Positions 23,168 through 33,410 of a stretch of DNA of 64,000 bases are shown here, piece by piece. The position numbers were made by a program, and so were the translations under genes. The notes beneath the pieces were generated by a model. That model made no database searches. It was not told the origin of the DNA and saw nothing but the letters and a program-made list of their open reading frames with translations. Source of the DNA: Takakia lepidozioides (taxonomy: Eukaryota; Streptophyta; Takakiopsida; Takakiales; Takakiaceae); the NCBI GenBank assembly GCA_030704615.1, contig CM060734.1:34488042-34552041 (forward strand). The letters are read 5' to 3'. Numbering within the stretch: the first letter of the stretch is position 1; every line of letters starts with the position of its first letter.

Positions 23168-24470
23168 CTATCCCAAGCAGTGTGGACACAACCAATCTCC
23201 GTCAGGAACCTTCTCAAGAGGTGGTGTCAAGCATCCCATATGCCAACCCCTTGAGCATCGATCACACACCAGCATGGTGGCTGCCCCTTTGGCAGACCCA
23301 CAGAGCATGCACCTCAAACCTGCAGGTACCACTGCCAAGTTTGGGTCAACTCTGCCATCGACATTGGGAAGGTGACATGGCGCACAATTACGCACATGGT
23401 CCTTCCAAGTCATGCCATCCCGACCCTCTAAGATCAGGACCCCTGAGGGCAACACCTCTCGAACCCTCAGAATAACACGCCCTGCAGTAACATCCAGAGT
23501 CGTAGGAGCAGTCTGCTGCAAATAAACATAGTCACCAGGGCTAAACCTCCGAACCCCAGGACGATATCCTCCACCACGTATAGTGGCATACCTCAACGTA
23601 TCACGGTGCTGTGCAATGGCAAGGTTCTCAAAAGCCATGGGCATGACTTTCTTGAACAACTCTGCACGCTGATCACATGCACGTACCCACACGTCCGGAT
23701 CGTCAAGGTTAAGGACTTGAGCAGTGTCCCTACGAATGGCTGCAGGCAAATCCGGCTCTCGGCCAAAGAGAAGGAAATATGGTGAGAAGGAGGCAAGTGA
23801 TGCTTGTTTGCTGAACCTGTAGCCCATGGCTAACCAAGGAACCTGAAGATCCCAATCTCCTAGGTGTCCCTTCTGCAAGCCATACTTGCGCAAACCCCTC
23901 TTCACCGTCTGAACAACTCTCTCTGCTAAGCCATCGGCCTCAGGATGATCCCGAGAAGTGGTGCGGTGGTCTATCAAGGCTTTATCACACAAAGCCTGAA
24001 ACTCCCCCAAAACTCTCTCCCTTGGTCCGTGAGTACCTCAGCTGGAGCACCAAATCGGCTAAGCACACGATCCAAGAATGCATACGCAGCCCCCTCACTA
24101 GCCTTGTCAGGCAATGGAACCAACTCAATCCACTTGGAGAAGTGCTCCACCATCACCAACACATATCTGTGGTGGCGCATAGTCAGTGGCAACGGTCCTG
24201 CGAAGTCAAGACTCCACCTGTAGCCCAATCCCATGATTGGTAAAGGATGCAACTGTGGTGTAGGGGCGTTGAATGAAGCACGCACCCTGTCACACACCAT
24301 GCACCTAGCCACGAACTGTTGCACCTCTGTATGCATACCACGCCACCAATACTGCCCCTGCAGTAAACTGTGAGTGCGTCGCACTCCAAAATGCCCCAAC
24401 TCCTCATGGGCATGCCGCACTAACCGTGCACGCTGTGTGGGGTGAGGCACAATCCTCACCCGACCATCCT
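23168..24470 (-). CDS. Gypsy integrase ending in a PHD finger
   Basis: The integrase begins with an HHCC zinc-binding segment: HEELGHFGVRRTHSLLQ, then CMVCDR. The core follows, with DFAGP (first Asp), TDQGREFWG (second Asp, about 24010) and, after a one-base frameshift near 24000, PEADGLAERVVQTVKRG (catalytic Glu). A C-terminal domain with GDYVYL follows. The last 49 residues (23171-23317) form a complete C4HC3 PHD finger: CMLCGS, CDRCSRGWH, CLTPP and CPHC. Integrase inserts the DNA copy. PHD fingers usually read histone H3 tails, so this could steer integration as chromodomains do in chromoviruses; that is inference. Confidence 0.88.
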
Positions 24471-24699
24471 CCCACACTCGAAGTAGGTGTATCCCCTCCC
24501 ACTTGAACCTCTTGGCTCGTTGCAGGATCCGATCCCTCTCCCTGGCAGTCACAATGGCTGCCGTGTCTCCCGTGCGGAGGTAGTCCAACACAGCCGAATC
24601 CTCATGTATATCTCTGGCACCACCTAGCTCATCACTAGCCTCAGGGTCCTCAGACACTCCGTCTACAGTCATCCCTGTTGTAGGTCCAATCTGACCTCC

Positions 24700-26224
24700 C
24701 GATGCCAAGATACACAAAAATGCAGATGCGTGCCATCCCGGCACCATCTCCTCGTCCGTCTCACCATGCCACCGAGCTCCAGTGTCATCCTGCTGGCTCA
24801 TGCATGGATTGCGACTCAATCCATCCGCATCCCGATTGACCAAACCCGGTCGATGCACAACCTGAAAGTCATACTCCTGGAGTATAAGTGCCCACCGTGC
24901 AAGCTTCCCCGTAAGCTTGTCTGACTCCATCAACCACTTGAGTGGCTGGTGATCCGTGACAAGGGTGAAAAGATTGCCGTATAGATAGCACCTGAAGTGT
25001 GCCACGGCCCACACTGCAGCTAAGCACTCTCCCTCATATGAGCTGTACTTAGCCTCTGCAGCGTTGTTCAAGCGGCTAGCGTAAGCCACTACGAACTCTC
25101 TTCCCTCATCATCCACTTGTGTGAGCACCGCTCCAAGCCCCAGCATGCTCCAATCCGTATGCAGCTGAAAGGGACGCCCCCTGATAGGTCGTCTCAAGAT
25201 AGGCGCCGAGGTCAACCTCGCCTTGAGCTCTTGAAAAGCTCGTTCCTGCTCATCTTCCCACTGCCACTCCTGGTCCACCTTGGTCAGCTTGGTTAGAGCC
25301 TTTGCAATGGTACTAAATCCCTTGACAAACCGTCTATAATAGTTTGCCAACCCCATGAAAGCTCGAACTCGGCTCACATCCGTGGGGCGTGGAATTTGTG
25401 CAATGGCCTCTACCTTAGTCTGCTGTACCCCCAATCCTCCAGGATATATCATGTGACCCAGATACTCAATCTGGTTGTGGAAAAACTTGCACTTCCCCGG
25501 ATGCAACTTCAATCCGTGCGCTCCAATACCACCTGAAGGTGTCTCTCATGCTCCTCCATCGTAACACTAAAGATGATGATGTCATCTATGTAGCACCGAG
25601 CAAAGTCCACCCCTGCTAGAATCCTATCCATGACTCTCTGAAACTCTGCAGGAGCATTCTTAAGCCCAAATGGTAAGAACCGCCACTGATATAGGCAATC
25701 CTTGCCGTGCTCATTGATCCCCCAGAATGTCGTCTTTGCTTGTCCGCCTCCTTGATTGGCAACTGGTGATATCCGGATCGTAAATCCAAAGTGCTAAAGG
25801 CCTTAGCATGCCCGATGGCATCAAAGATCTCCTCTAGTGTTGGCATGGCATACTTATCGGACTTGGTCTGACGATTTACAGGCCGGTAATCACCGCACAT
25901 ACGTCTCTCCGTCCAATTGCCATAGACATCCTTCTTGGCTGGCATCACTGTGGCTGAAGCATACTCTCCACCAGAGAGCTCCACCAAACCTGCCTCCCAG
26001 AGATCTTGAGTCCTCATCTGAATCAAAGACCTCTCCATGTCACTGTATCTATAGGGTCTCCGAAAGATTGGGGTGTCAGTGGCCAACTCAATACGGATCT
26101 CTTGACCCTTCAGTGCTCCCAAGTCCTTCAAACTGAAGGCAAAGCAATTCCTGTAAGCCCTCAGGAACCGCCGTATACGTCGTCTCTCTCCTCCGGTGAC
26201 AATGGGTCCAATGTCAGGCTCCAA
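24700..26224 (-). CDS. Gypsy reverse transcriptase and RNase H
   Basis: The RT starts near 26224 (FAFSLKDLGALKG) and shows FRRPYRYSDMERSLI, CGDYRPVNRQTKSDKYAMP, FSTLDLRSGYHQL (catalytic Asp) and, after a one-base shift near 25740, FARCYIDDIIIF (catalytic YIDD, about 25590). A second shift near 25520 joins HPGKCKFFHNQIEYLGHMI. RNase H follows with FQLHTDWSMLGLGAVLTQ, YEGECLAAVWAV and LVTDHQPLKWLM, ending near NRDADGLSRNP. These enzymes copy the element RNA into DNA. The two indels inactivate this copy. Domain order and motifs are typical Ty3/gypsy. Confidence 0.9.
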
Positions 26225-26289
26225 TTGTCCTCCGTAACTGCAACCTTAAGTCCAGTGGGCTTAGAGGTAGAGGACGCGTCCAGTGGTTG

Positions 26290-27560
26290 CTATGTTGCAA
26301 CCTCTTGAGCAGTACTCCCTGCCTGCTCAGTCAATGACAAGGCCTCATCCTGCCCCATCATCTCATCCTTGAGGACCTCCTCAACCCGAGAAGAATCCCC
26401 AACCTCATCCATCACAGCCGCCTTGGCTGCCAACTCCCTCTGAACCTCGAGCACCTCCCACGTGTGCCATGGATGCATGCACCCCGTGGTCCTCACATGC
26501 TCGCCCCCACTCACTGCCTGTACCGTCTCGGTAGGCAGAGAGACCATTGAGGGAAGTGTACTCCGCACTCTGCGTTGCTCAGCCAAGCCAAGCTGATAAT
26601 CCAGGTCAAGCAATTGAGATCCATTGCTTGCCCCAACACTTGACGACGTGATGCCTCAGAAAGAGACGACACCGCCGTGGTACCAGTGGTAAAACCCATT
26701 GCCCGCTCACGCTCGTCAGCATTAGGCTCCACTAACTGCTGCAACTGAGCATCCCACAGGAGGCCAGGTCCACTATCCCGGAAAGCATGCGATCCTGGGA
26801 AGCTGAGCAGTGTAGGTAATGCTGCTCGTGGTTGACCCACCTTGTTGACCACTGCCAAAGGCGAACGGTCATCGTGTCTCACACGCTGAGACTGCCTCCC
26901 TGTGTCCAGAATGTTATCCACTGTGAGATGTGCTGGCCGCTGCACCCATCAAATGCACGCTTGAGCAGTGCGGGTGGCATCAAGTTAGTCCACCATAGCC
27001 GTGGACGATGAGCCCGTGACCCCACTGTAGCTGCATCTAGCAACACTGCTGACCCAAGCCACGACCGGACTTGATGCACACTGGCCATCACCCTGGCCCG
27101 AGAATCGCCCATCAGTGGCACATTCTCCAAGATGTATGCTGGAGATACAGCTTGATGAAGCTGCAAGTGGCGCAAAACCCGCACCATCTCCCAAAACAGA
27201 CCCGACCTCGAGTCTCGCAATCCATTGCCATGCCCGGCTGATGAATGCCCTTGGCAGGGCCAACCTGCCACTACCAGATCAATGGAGCCAACCCGCTCCA
27301 AATCCTGCGCCCCCAGCAACGAAATGTCTGCTGGCAAGGCCTGCTGATATCCACGAATTGCAGACACCGACAACAACTCAGGGTACCGCTGCACCAACTG
27401 AGCAACATGGCGAAGTGAAACGCGTCGTGCAGTCTCATCCCTCTCCACATACAGGTAACGCCGAACTCGTACACCTGCTTGTAACACAGCAGCCAATCCG
27501 GTGCTGATCCCGCCAAACAAGTCCAGAAGACAAATGCCTTCATCCGGATACTGCCACACA
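26290..27560 (-). CDS. C5 DNA cytosine methyltransferase domain inside gypsy pol
   Basis: In the 488-codon frame starting at 28345, residues 273-278 read LLDLFG followed by GISTGLAAVLQAG (motif I, AdoMet binding, about 27523). Residues 361-381 contain GWPCQGHSSAG and then DSRSGLFWEMVRVL (motif IV with catalytic Cys364, about 27259). AYILENVP (residues 403-410) is motif VI with its Glu-Asn-Val. RAHRPRLWWTN is motif VIII. After a one-base shift near 26890, the next frame (26945-26511) supplies a target-recognition region and ERERAMGF then LGQAMDLNCL, matching motifs IX-X. All core catalytic residues are therefore present. The domain sits between protease and RT, originally in one polyprotein. 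PCQ (not PCN as in DRM/DNMT3) is seen, but the subfamily cannot be fixed by eye. A linker of unknown function (26613-26290) follows. Confidence 0.9.
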
Positions 27561-27699
27561 ATAGGTGTGGTGTCCAATGGAGACAATTGAGGTGGTCCTG
27601 GTGCAATCCCCACTCTCCTCCTCTCCTGACGGTACAAAAGCCTCCACCCAGGCTTGTTGCACCCGTCGATCAGCATCCCGCTGCAAATCCTTGCTCGTG

Positions 27700-28345
27700 C
27701 CCACAATGGAGTCTGAGCAACCATGGTAGGCAACTCCGCCATACCATACATGTCATCCTGCTCTCCCGGAGGTGGTACATCCTCTGAATGAGCATTGCCC
27801 TCAAGCAACTCTCTAGGCCAACTCACTGCCGCTGTGAATGCTGCTAGTGTCGGCATCTTGCCTCGCTGGGCAACCGCAACTCCTCCTATGAACGTCACAG
27901 GGAGTTGCACACGCCGGCCCTCCCCTGACTGCCATGCAGGCCTATAGGAAGCTGACTCCTCCCAAAAATCCAGGGTGAAGCCCATGGGGTACAACACTGC
28001 CCCACCAACCAGGACATCGTATGAGACTGCGTCTGTCACAATGGCCTTGGCTCGCATCACTGAGCCATCTGTAGGGTGATCCGGCCGTAGTCTGATAGCC
28101 AACTCACGCCGTGTCATGCCCCGAGCCTGCTCCGATCCTCCCAGAGACGTCTGTATCTGGAAAGGACAAGGCTCCATATCCGCCTCCGTGAGGCCCAAGC
28201 CTGCAATAGCAGCTCTGCCCAGCATCAATGGCTGAGCTCCCGAGTCCAACAAGACCCGCAGTGGCCGGTACCTCTTGCCTGCCGGTCCACTCAAACAGAA
28301 AATGTCATCCTGGTTGTCTAACATGACAACTCCAGGTGTCACCAT
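27700..28345 (-). CDS. Gypsy aspartic protease (retropepsin) region
   Basis: YRPLRVLLDSGAQPLMLGR (residues 26-44 of the frame starting at 28345) has the DSG active-site triad of retropepsins in the usual hydrophobic context. YDVLVGGAVL (109-118) fits the C-terminal flap/ILG region. It would process the Gag-Pol polyprotein. It is in the same open frame as the methyltransferase, which shows the latter is part of Pol and not a neighbouring gene. Confidence 0.85.
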
Positions 28346-28364
28346 GGCGCGCTCAATGGCTGGC

Positions 28365-29040
28365 CTAGCTGTCAGCTGCAGCTTGCCATGGCGCCGCCGT
28401 GGCAGTCTTGACCCTCAAATCCGAGGATCCCTCCGGCACTACACCTCCCACTATCTCCGCAGAAGATGAAGTAACCTCCCCACTCTCACAGAGTGTAGCT
28501 GCCAGCCTGAACACCTCAGCTGGTCTTACCCCCGGCGTCGCAATCATGGTAGCCGAGAACAATGGAGCCTGGCACACAGATGTGGCCGCTCCTAGCAGCA
28601 CACTAGCTGCCGTAGCCTTGGCAACACTAGGTAGTGGTGCTACCCGTGTAGCTCTCCCCAATGGCATAGTAACCTCCGCCTCGGTAACAGTCGGGCGAGA
28701 ACTAGGTGCCATGGATGGCGTCGACACTGTCTCCGCCAATGTGAATGACTGAGGAAGCCTAGCCTGACGGCTTGCCTCCCCACGCTGTGGATCCAACTCC
28801 ACCTCTGCACCTCGTGGCTCAGGAACTCGTGCTGCTCCTCGAGTCACGGCTGCAGCAGACTCCACCTGCACTAGTGGTAGTGCTGCTCCACACATGAATC
28901 CCATGCCTCCCATATCTCCTCCCTCAGGAGCAGGAGGTGGACCATCCGGCCTTAGAGCCGGTACCACCTGAGCTGTAGCCATGGCAGCGAGCCTCTGCTC
29001 TAGCTGCTGAAGCCAGTTGGCCATGCCTTGGTCAACCCCT
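28365..29040 (-). CDS. Gag-protease linker, low complexity
   Basis: The frame from about 29040 to 28365 begins DQGMANWLQQLEQRLAAMAT (a short coiled-coil-like stretch), then is rich in Ala, Pro, Val and Thr with no known domain. It connects the end of Gag (stop at 29032 in another frame) to the protease frame at 28345. The Gag/Pol frame change here could be a programmed shift or a mutation; the sequence does not decide. Confidence 0.55.
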
Positions 29041-30446
29041 GACCTCCGCGTCCTTGGCCATGTTGAGCTTGCCCTTGGCCTGCACCTCTGGCTGGCCACC
29101 TCGTCCTCTCTGGGCTGCTCCACCTCGCCCCCGGCCACCATTGTTCCCTTGGAACTGGCCTGGGCGCAACTCAGGATGCAAACCATAACACTGGGCCTCT
29201 CCATGCCCGTGCTTGCCACAATGCCCACACTGCAACTGTGCAGGCTGTGCATGTGCCGGCCCTTTGCCTCCCTCTGGGCAATCCTTCTTGACATGGGGTC
29301 CTCCACATGTCCAGCACACCACATCCGCCCGTTGTTGGCCAGCAAATGAAGGGAGAGACCCCTGCATCTGAGGTCCTCTCTGCCCTTCCCTGAGCTTCAC
29401 CTGAGCCCCCTTGTTGCCTTGAGCACGTTGAGGTAGTGGTTGGCTAAGAGCACCACTACCCCGTGGTGTCTCCTTAGCAAATCCCACCATGACCACTCGT
29501 TCCTCCACCATGTTGAGCTCTATCCGCTCTGCCAGCAAAAACACATTTGCTAAGGTGGGTTGGGCCGCTTGTAGGAGAGTTGCATCCCGCACCCTTCTCC
29601 TCAGCTCCTTGTCCAATATCCCATACCAGAATTGGACTGCCTGAGCTTCCGTAACCCCTTGGGTTACATTTATCAAGCGCCTCATGCGAGTGAAAGCCTC
29701 CCTCAAGCTCTCGGTCGGCTTCCGTTGGAACTCTTGCAAGCTCCGCAACTTCTCTGTCCTCACCCCTTGGTAGTTCCCTCTCAACTCTTCGAAGAACTCC
29801 ACAACAGGGTTGAAGGCAGGCACGGGTGCTAGTGCTGGTGCGGTAGTGGCTTGGGTGGACGTCGTAGCTACTGTACCACCAGTCCCACTAGTTCCACTGC
29901 TACTTGCTGAAGCTGCCGGTGCAGCGGCAGGTGTAGCCACTGCCCTCGTGGCTCTAGTGCCCCTAGTGATGGAGACATAGTTGGTGACCAGTACATCCTC
30001 CACTCCTCGATCTCAACCTCATGCCCCCGCCTGAACTCATGGTAATCATCCATAGGCGGCCCCTCAAGGTGCTGAAACAGCCCCTTCCATGCCATGAAAG
30101 GCGTAAATAGTTGTGGATTGCGCATTTGCTGCAAATCACACCAACTATCAAACTCTTGGATAAAATCATCCAACTCGATGGTGCCCACCGCCCCAGAGTA
30201 CCTTCGTGGCCCCTTGGTAGCTCCATACATCTCCTCCATTGTGTCCCACAACAATGGCAAAGAAACAACTTGCACCGCCGGTATGAGTCCTCCTGATTCA
30301 CAATCCGAATCAGAACCTTCCGTAGAAGACACAGGAGGTGAAGGTGGCCTAAACCGCACACCTCGTCTCGTGTACCCACTAGTATCGCTAGTGCTCAAAC
30401 CGGCACTGTCCCCAGCAACTAGTGGCACCTCCGTGTTGACACTCAA
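29032..30446 (-). CDS. Gypsy Gag with two zinc knuckles
   Basis: Gag starts at the ATG at 30446 (MSVNTEVPLVAGDSAG). A first frame runs to about 29990, and the frame 30003-29032 continues it, so one indel lies between them. The capsid-like part includes FFEELRGNYQGVRTEKLRSL and TRMRRLINVTQGVTEAQAVQ, the retrotransposon-gag pattern. Two CCHC knuckles follow: CWTCGGPHVKKDC (one residue short of the classical spacing) and CGHCGKHGHGEAQC. The C terminus is Gly/Arg rich. Gag packages the element RNA. Confidence 0.87.
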
Positions 30447-31105
30447 CCGGTCATGAACATGTCCCTAACCCCCTCTCCACAAGGTAACTGAGTAGAGAAC
30501 CTGTTGCGGCTTATGGTTTGGAATACTAAATTCCTAACATAGCCTACACCTGTACCTGCATCCACCGCAAGCACTCCTATGGTTGGCTGGTCATCACCTC
30601 CAACCTCACCACAGGAGAAACAATGATGGTCTGGCTGGTCATCACCCCAGCCTCGCCATCAACAGCATGCTCTAGGACTGGCCGGTGATCAAATCCGGAC
30701 CAATCACCTATAAAAACAAGCGCCCACACAAAACTAGCATGGCACACAGTCAAGCATGCAGGTATGGAGGGGATCCAAACACAAGAAATCAGAACGACAA
30801 CTCCCCCACACCAAAAATAACTCCACGGTGTTGCTCCTGCAAGGACACCCCAGCCCAAACCCGGACTGACTCTTGCCTCCACCTACGGAAAGGTCTTGGC
30901 CTAATGAGAGGGTGGAAACTACGAGGAAGAGAAGCTAAAGCAATGCCTAACCCCAGCATGACCTCATCCCAACACTCTTCATCTCCTCTCTTCCCTCACT
31001 TGCATGACCATGGGAATATCATGAAGATACTCCTCAAATTGCCCTCCACGAGCTTCAAAATTCGGCCTTCAAGACCACATACCAGACCTTAGGTAGTCCA
31101 CCAGT

Positions 31106-31640
31106 GCCTCCACGAGTCAGCACAGGCCGTCCACAGGTCAACACGGGCCCACACAGCTCACTGCTCACAGCCGTCACAGGCCCACAGGCCACTAGGCACA
31201 GCCTGTCACAGCCCCTCATAGCCCGTCACAGCTCGCCACAGCCCGTCACAGCCCCACAGGCCACAGGGCACAGCCCGCCACAGCCTGTCACAGCCCCGCA
31301 CAGCCCGTCACAGCCCCACAGGCCACTGGGCACAACCTATCACAGCCCCTCACAGCCCTCACAGCTCGCCACAGCCCCTCACAGCCCCAAAGGCCACGGG
31401 CACAGCCTGTCACAGCCCCTCACAGCCCGTCACAGCCCCAAAGGCCTCGGGCACGGCCTGACACAGCCCCTCACAGCCCGTCACAGCCCCAAAGGCCTCA
31501 GGCACGGCCTGTCACAGCCCCTCACAGCCCCACAGGCCACTGGGCACAGCCTGTCATAGCCCCGCACAGCCCGTCACAGCCCCACAGGCCATAGGGCACA
31601 GCCCGCCACAGCCCCGCATAGCCCGTCACAGCCCCATCCA
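31106..31640 (+). repeat. CACAGCCC minisatellite
   Basis: Units built from CACAGCCCGTCACAGCCCC and CACAGGCCACTGGGCACAGCC alternate for about 530 bases with point variation. The periods of about 10 and 40-60 bases suggest slippage and unequal exchange. It lies in the gypsy 5' leader. Confidence 0.85.
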
Positions 31641-33028
31641 TGGCCGCTCTGGCAGTTTAGCCATTTCTCCAAGGGGTTTAGCCACGCCAAGCTAGGGTTT
31701 GTGTCTCTTGGACTCTAGGCTTCTTTCCATCGAGCTATGGCGGCTGTGAGGAAATCAGCAAGGTATTCTTGCTCTTTCGGCTCCCACACACCACCATAGT
31801 AGCCCTAAGCCATGAGGTGGTTGCCACAAACCAAGCCTTTTTTCTCACTTAGCCTCCCCAAACACGCCACTAAACTCAATGGCAAACAACCAAGCCCTGC
31901 TGGTTCCCAGCCCTTGTGAGCACTCATTCAAGCACTCTCCTTGGCCATAGCATCTGTCTTAGAGCCTATTCCAGCCCCCTACACCTGCTGCTTCAAGAGT
32001 TGCGTTCCCTTCAAGCTTGAAGTTGAAACCCCAACTCACATAGGCCCTACAAGTGCTTTTCTTTCACTCCAAGTGGAAACCAGCCCTAGACCTTCCGTTC
32101 TAGCTCTCTAAAGCTTGAAAACAAGAGCCTCAATGGGCTGAAGGCATGCTCCACACATGCCCCACTCTCACCATAAGAGAATCAGCTCCTTTGCTTCATT
32201 TCTTGCACCCACAAACCTGAAAATACAAGCTTTCACCAGGCTGATAGCATGCTCCACACATGCATTGCCCTCACATAAGGGAAGTCAGCCCTTCCCTCTT
32301 CCTTGCTTGCCCTCTAAGCTTGAAGATGGAAGCTTCAATTAGCTGAATACATGCTCCACACATGCAACCTCTTCACACAAGAGATATCAGCCCCCTATCT
32401 TGGCTCCTTGATGCTCTCTAAGACAAGACTAAGCACTCCACAGCCTTTGCCAAGCTCCTGAAACCCTAAGGCTTACATTTCCACCCACAAGACACTTCTC
32501 TTGTGGTGCAAGAGCTCTTCTTCCAAGCTCTGAAACCCTAGGTGCACATTCCATGGCCTTGCCGCACCTCTTAGTTCCTGTTCCAGCCCTGCTCTTGCCA
32601 TGACAAGAGCCCTCTCAATGCTGAAGCTCGAGATTGAAACCCAATCTCACCATACTCCACAAAGTGCACTGATTTGCCCCAAGCCAAATCAGCCCTTTCG
32701 CTTGGTCTTGCAATCCTTCACACAATGAAAGCTCGCATTCCCAAGTCCAGTTCTCAGCTTTGCCACCAAAGCCACTATAACCTGCTCTTGACTGGTCCTC
32801 TTCCCAATCGTGCTTGCTCATGCATGTACACAATCTGAAAATCAAGGTGCTCTGGAATTACCTGCAACATGGTGCTTTCATCTCTGAAGCTGAAGATCGA
32901 ATGCCAAGGTCTACCACCTCGTAACCCACATCGCCTCCGCTTCTAACAACCAAGAGCTCCACGGTGCTCCTTGCATAACAACTTGGTTTCTCTCATTCTC
33001 AAGCAAAAACCACAAGTGCTACAACTAA

Positions 33029-33055
33029 CTCGTATCTGGCACTCACAGATACGAG
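33029..33055. other. Hairpin beside the gypsy 5' LTR
   Basis: CTCGTATCTG (33029-33038) and CAGATACGAG (33046-33055) form a perfect 10 bp stem with a 7-base loop, two bases inside the 5' LTR border, where a primer-binding site is expected. Confidence 0.7.
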
Positions 33056-33056
33056 C

Positions 33057-33383
33057 TGATAAAGAAGAAGAATACAAGCACAAGCTCATGCGAGCTCACA
33101 AAGCTGAAGCATAAACTCAGGCATATATAACCTCATCACTCAAATACAAGTCAAGCCAAGTGCACCCCACGCCATGGGGAATCCACACTACAGCGCTATA
33201 GCTAGGCGCGGTGAGGCTCAACTCAAGAAAGATGAGCCTTCCGCGCTTGCCGTGAAGATAACCACTCCAGGGCCTAAATCTGCCTTGACCCCTGGATTGA
33301 CATTTGGGCCAATCCCAAATGTCAATATGTAAAAGCTAGCTATTTCCTAGCTAGTTTCACACTAGTGGTAAAATAACTTGACA
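33057..33383 (-). repeat. 5' LTR core of the methyltransferase gypsy element
   Basis: In element orientation it begins TGTCAAGTTATTTTACC and ends TTCTTTATCA, so it has canonical TG...CA borders. It lacks the 190-base A segment that precedes the core in the left LTR. It is flanked on the outside by AGGC. Confidence 0.8.
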
Positions 33384-33410
33384 AGGCATTACGTCCTGGT
33401 AGGGTGCGGC

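Larger units (their letters stand above)
30470..33056. other. Long 5' leader of the gypsy element
   Basis: About 2.6 kb between the 5' LTR and Gag carries no recognised gene. It includes a minisatellite (31106-31640) and, next to the LTR, a hairpin at 33029-33055. A tRNA primer-binding sequence of the common TGGTATCAGAGC type is not visible. Confidence 0.6.
22213..33383 (-). mobile_element. Ty3/gypsy retrotransposon encoding a DNA methyltransferase and a PHD finger
   Basis: Coding is on the minus strand in the order gag with two zinc knuckles, aspartic protease, cytosine-5 DNA methyltransferase, reverse transcriptase, RNase H, integrase, PHD finger. RT-RH before integrase places it in Ty3/gypsy. 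Ends are TGTC...GACA with a 4-base duplication AGGC (22209-22212 and 33384-33387). A 327 bp LTR core is present at both ends (22391-22717, 33057-33383). Single-base frameshifts in gag/pol, methyltransferase, RT and integrase make this copy defective, but most of the protein is legible. It sits in an intron of the CACTA gene. Methyltransferase-carrying retrotransposons have been reported from Symbiodinium dinoflagellates and the charophyte Klebsormidium. Confidence 0.92.

Noticed and set aside
31104-31559. 151-codon frame in the gypsy leader as a repetitive protein
   Set aside because: It is a translation of the CACAGCCC minisatellite, on the strand opposite to the element's genes.
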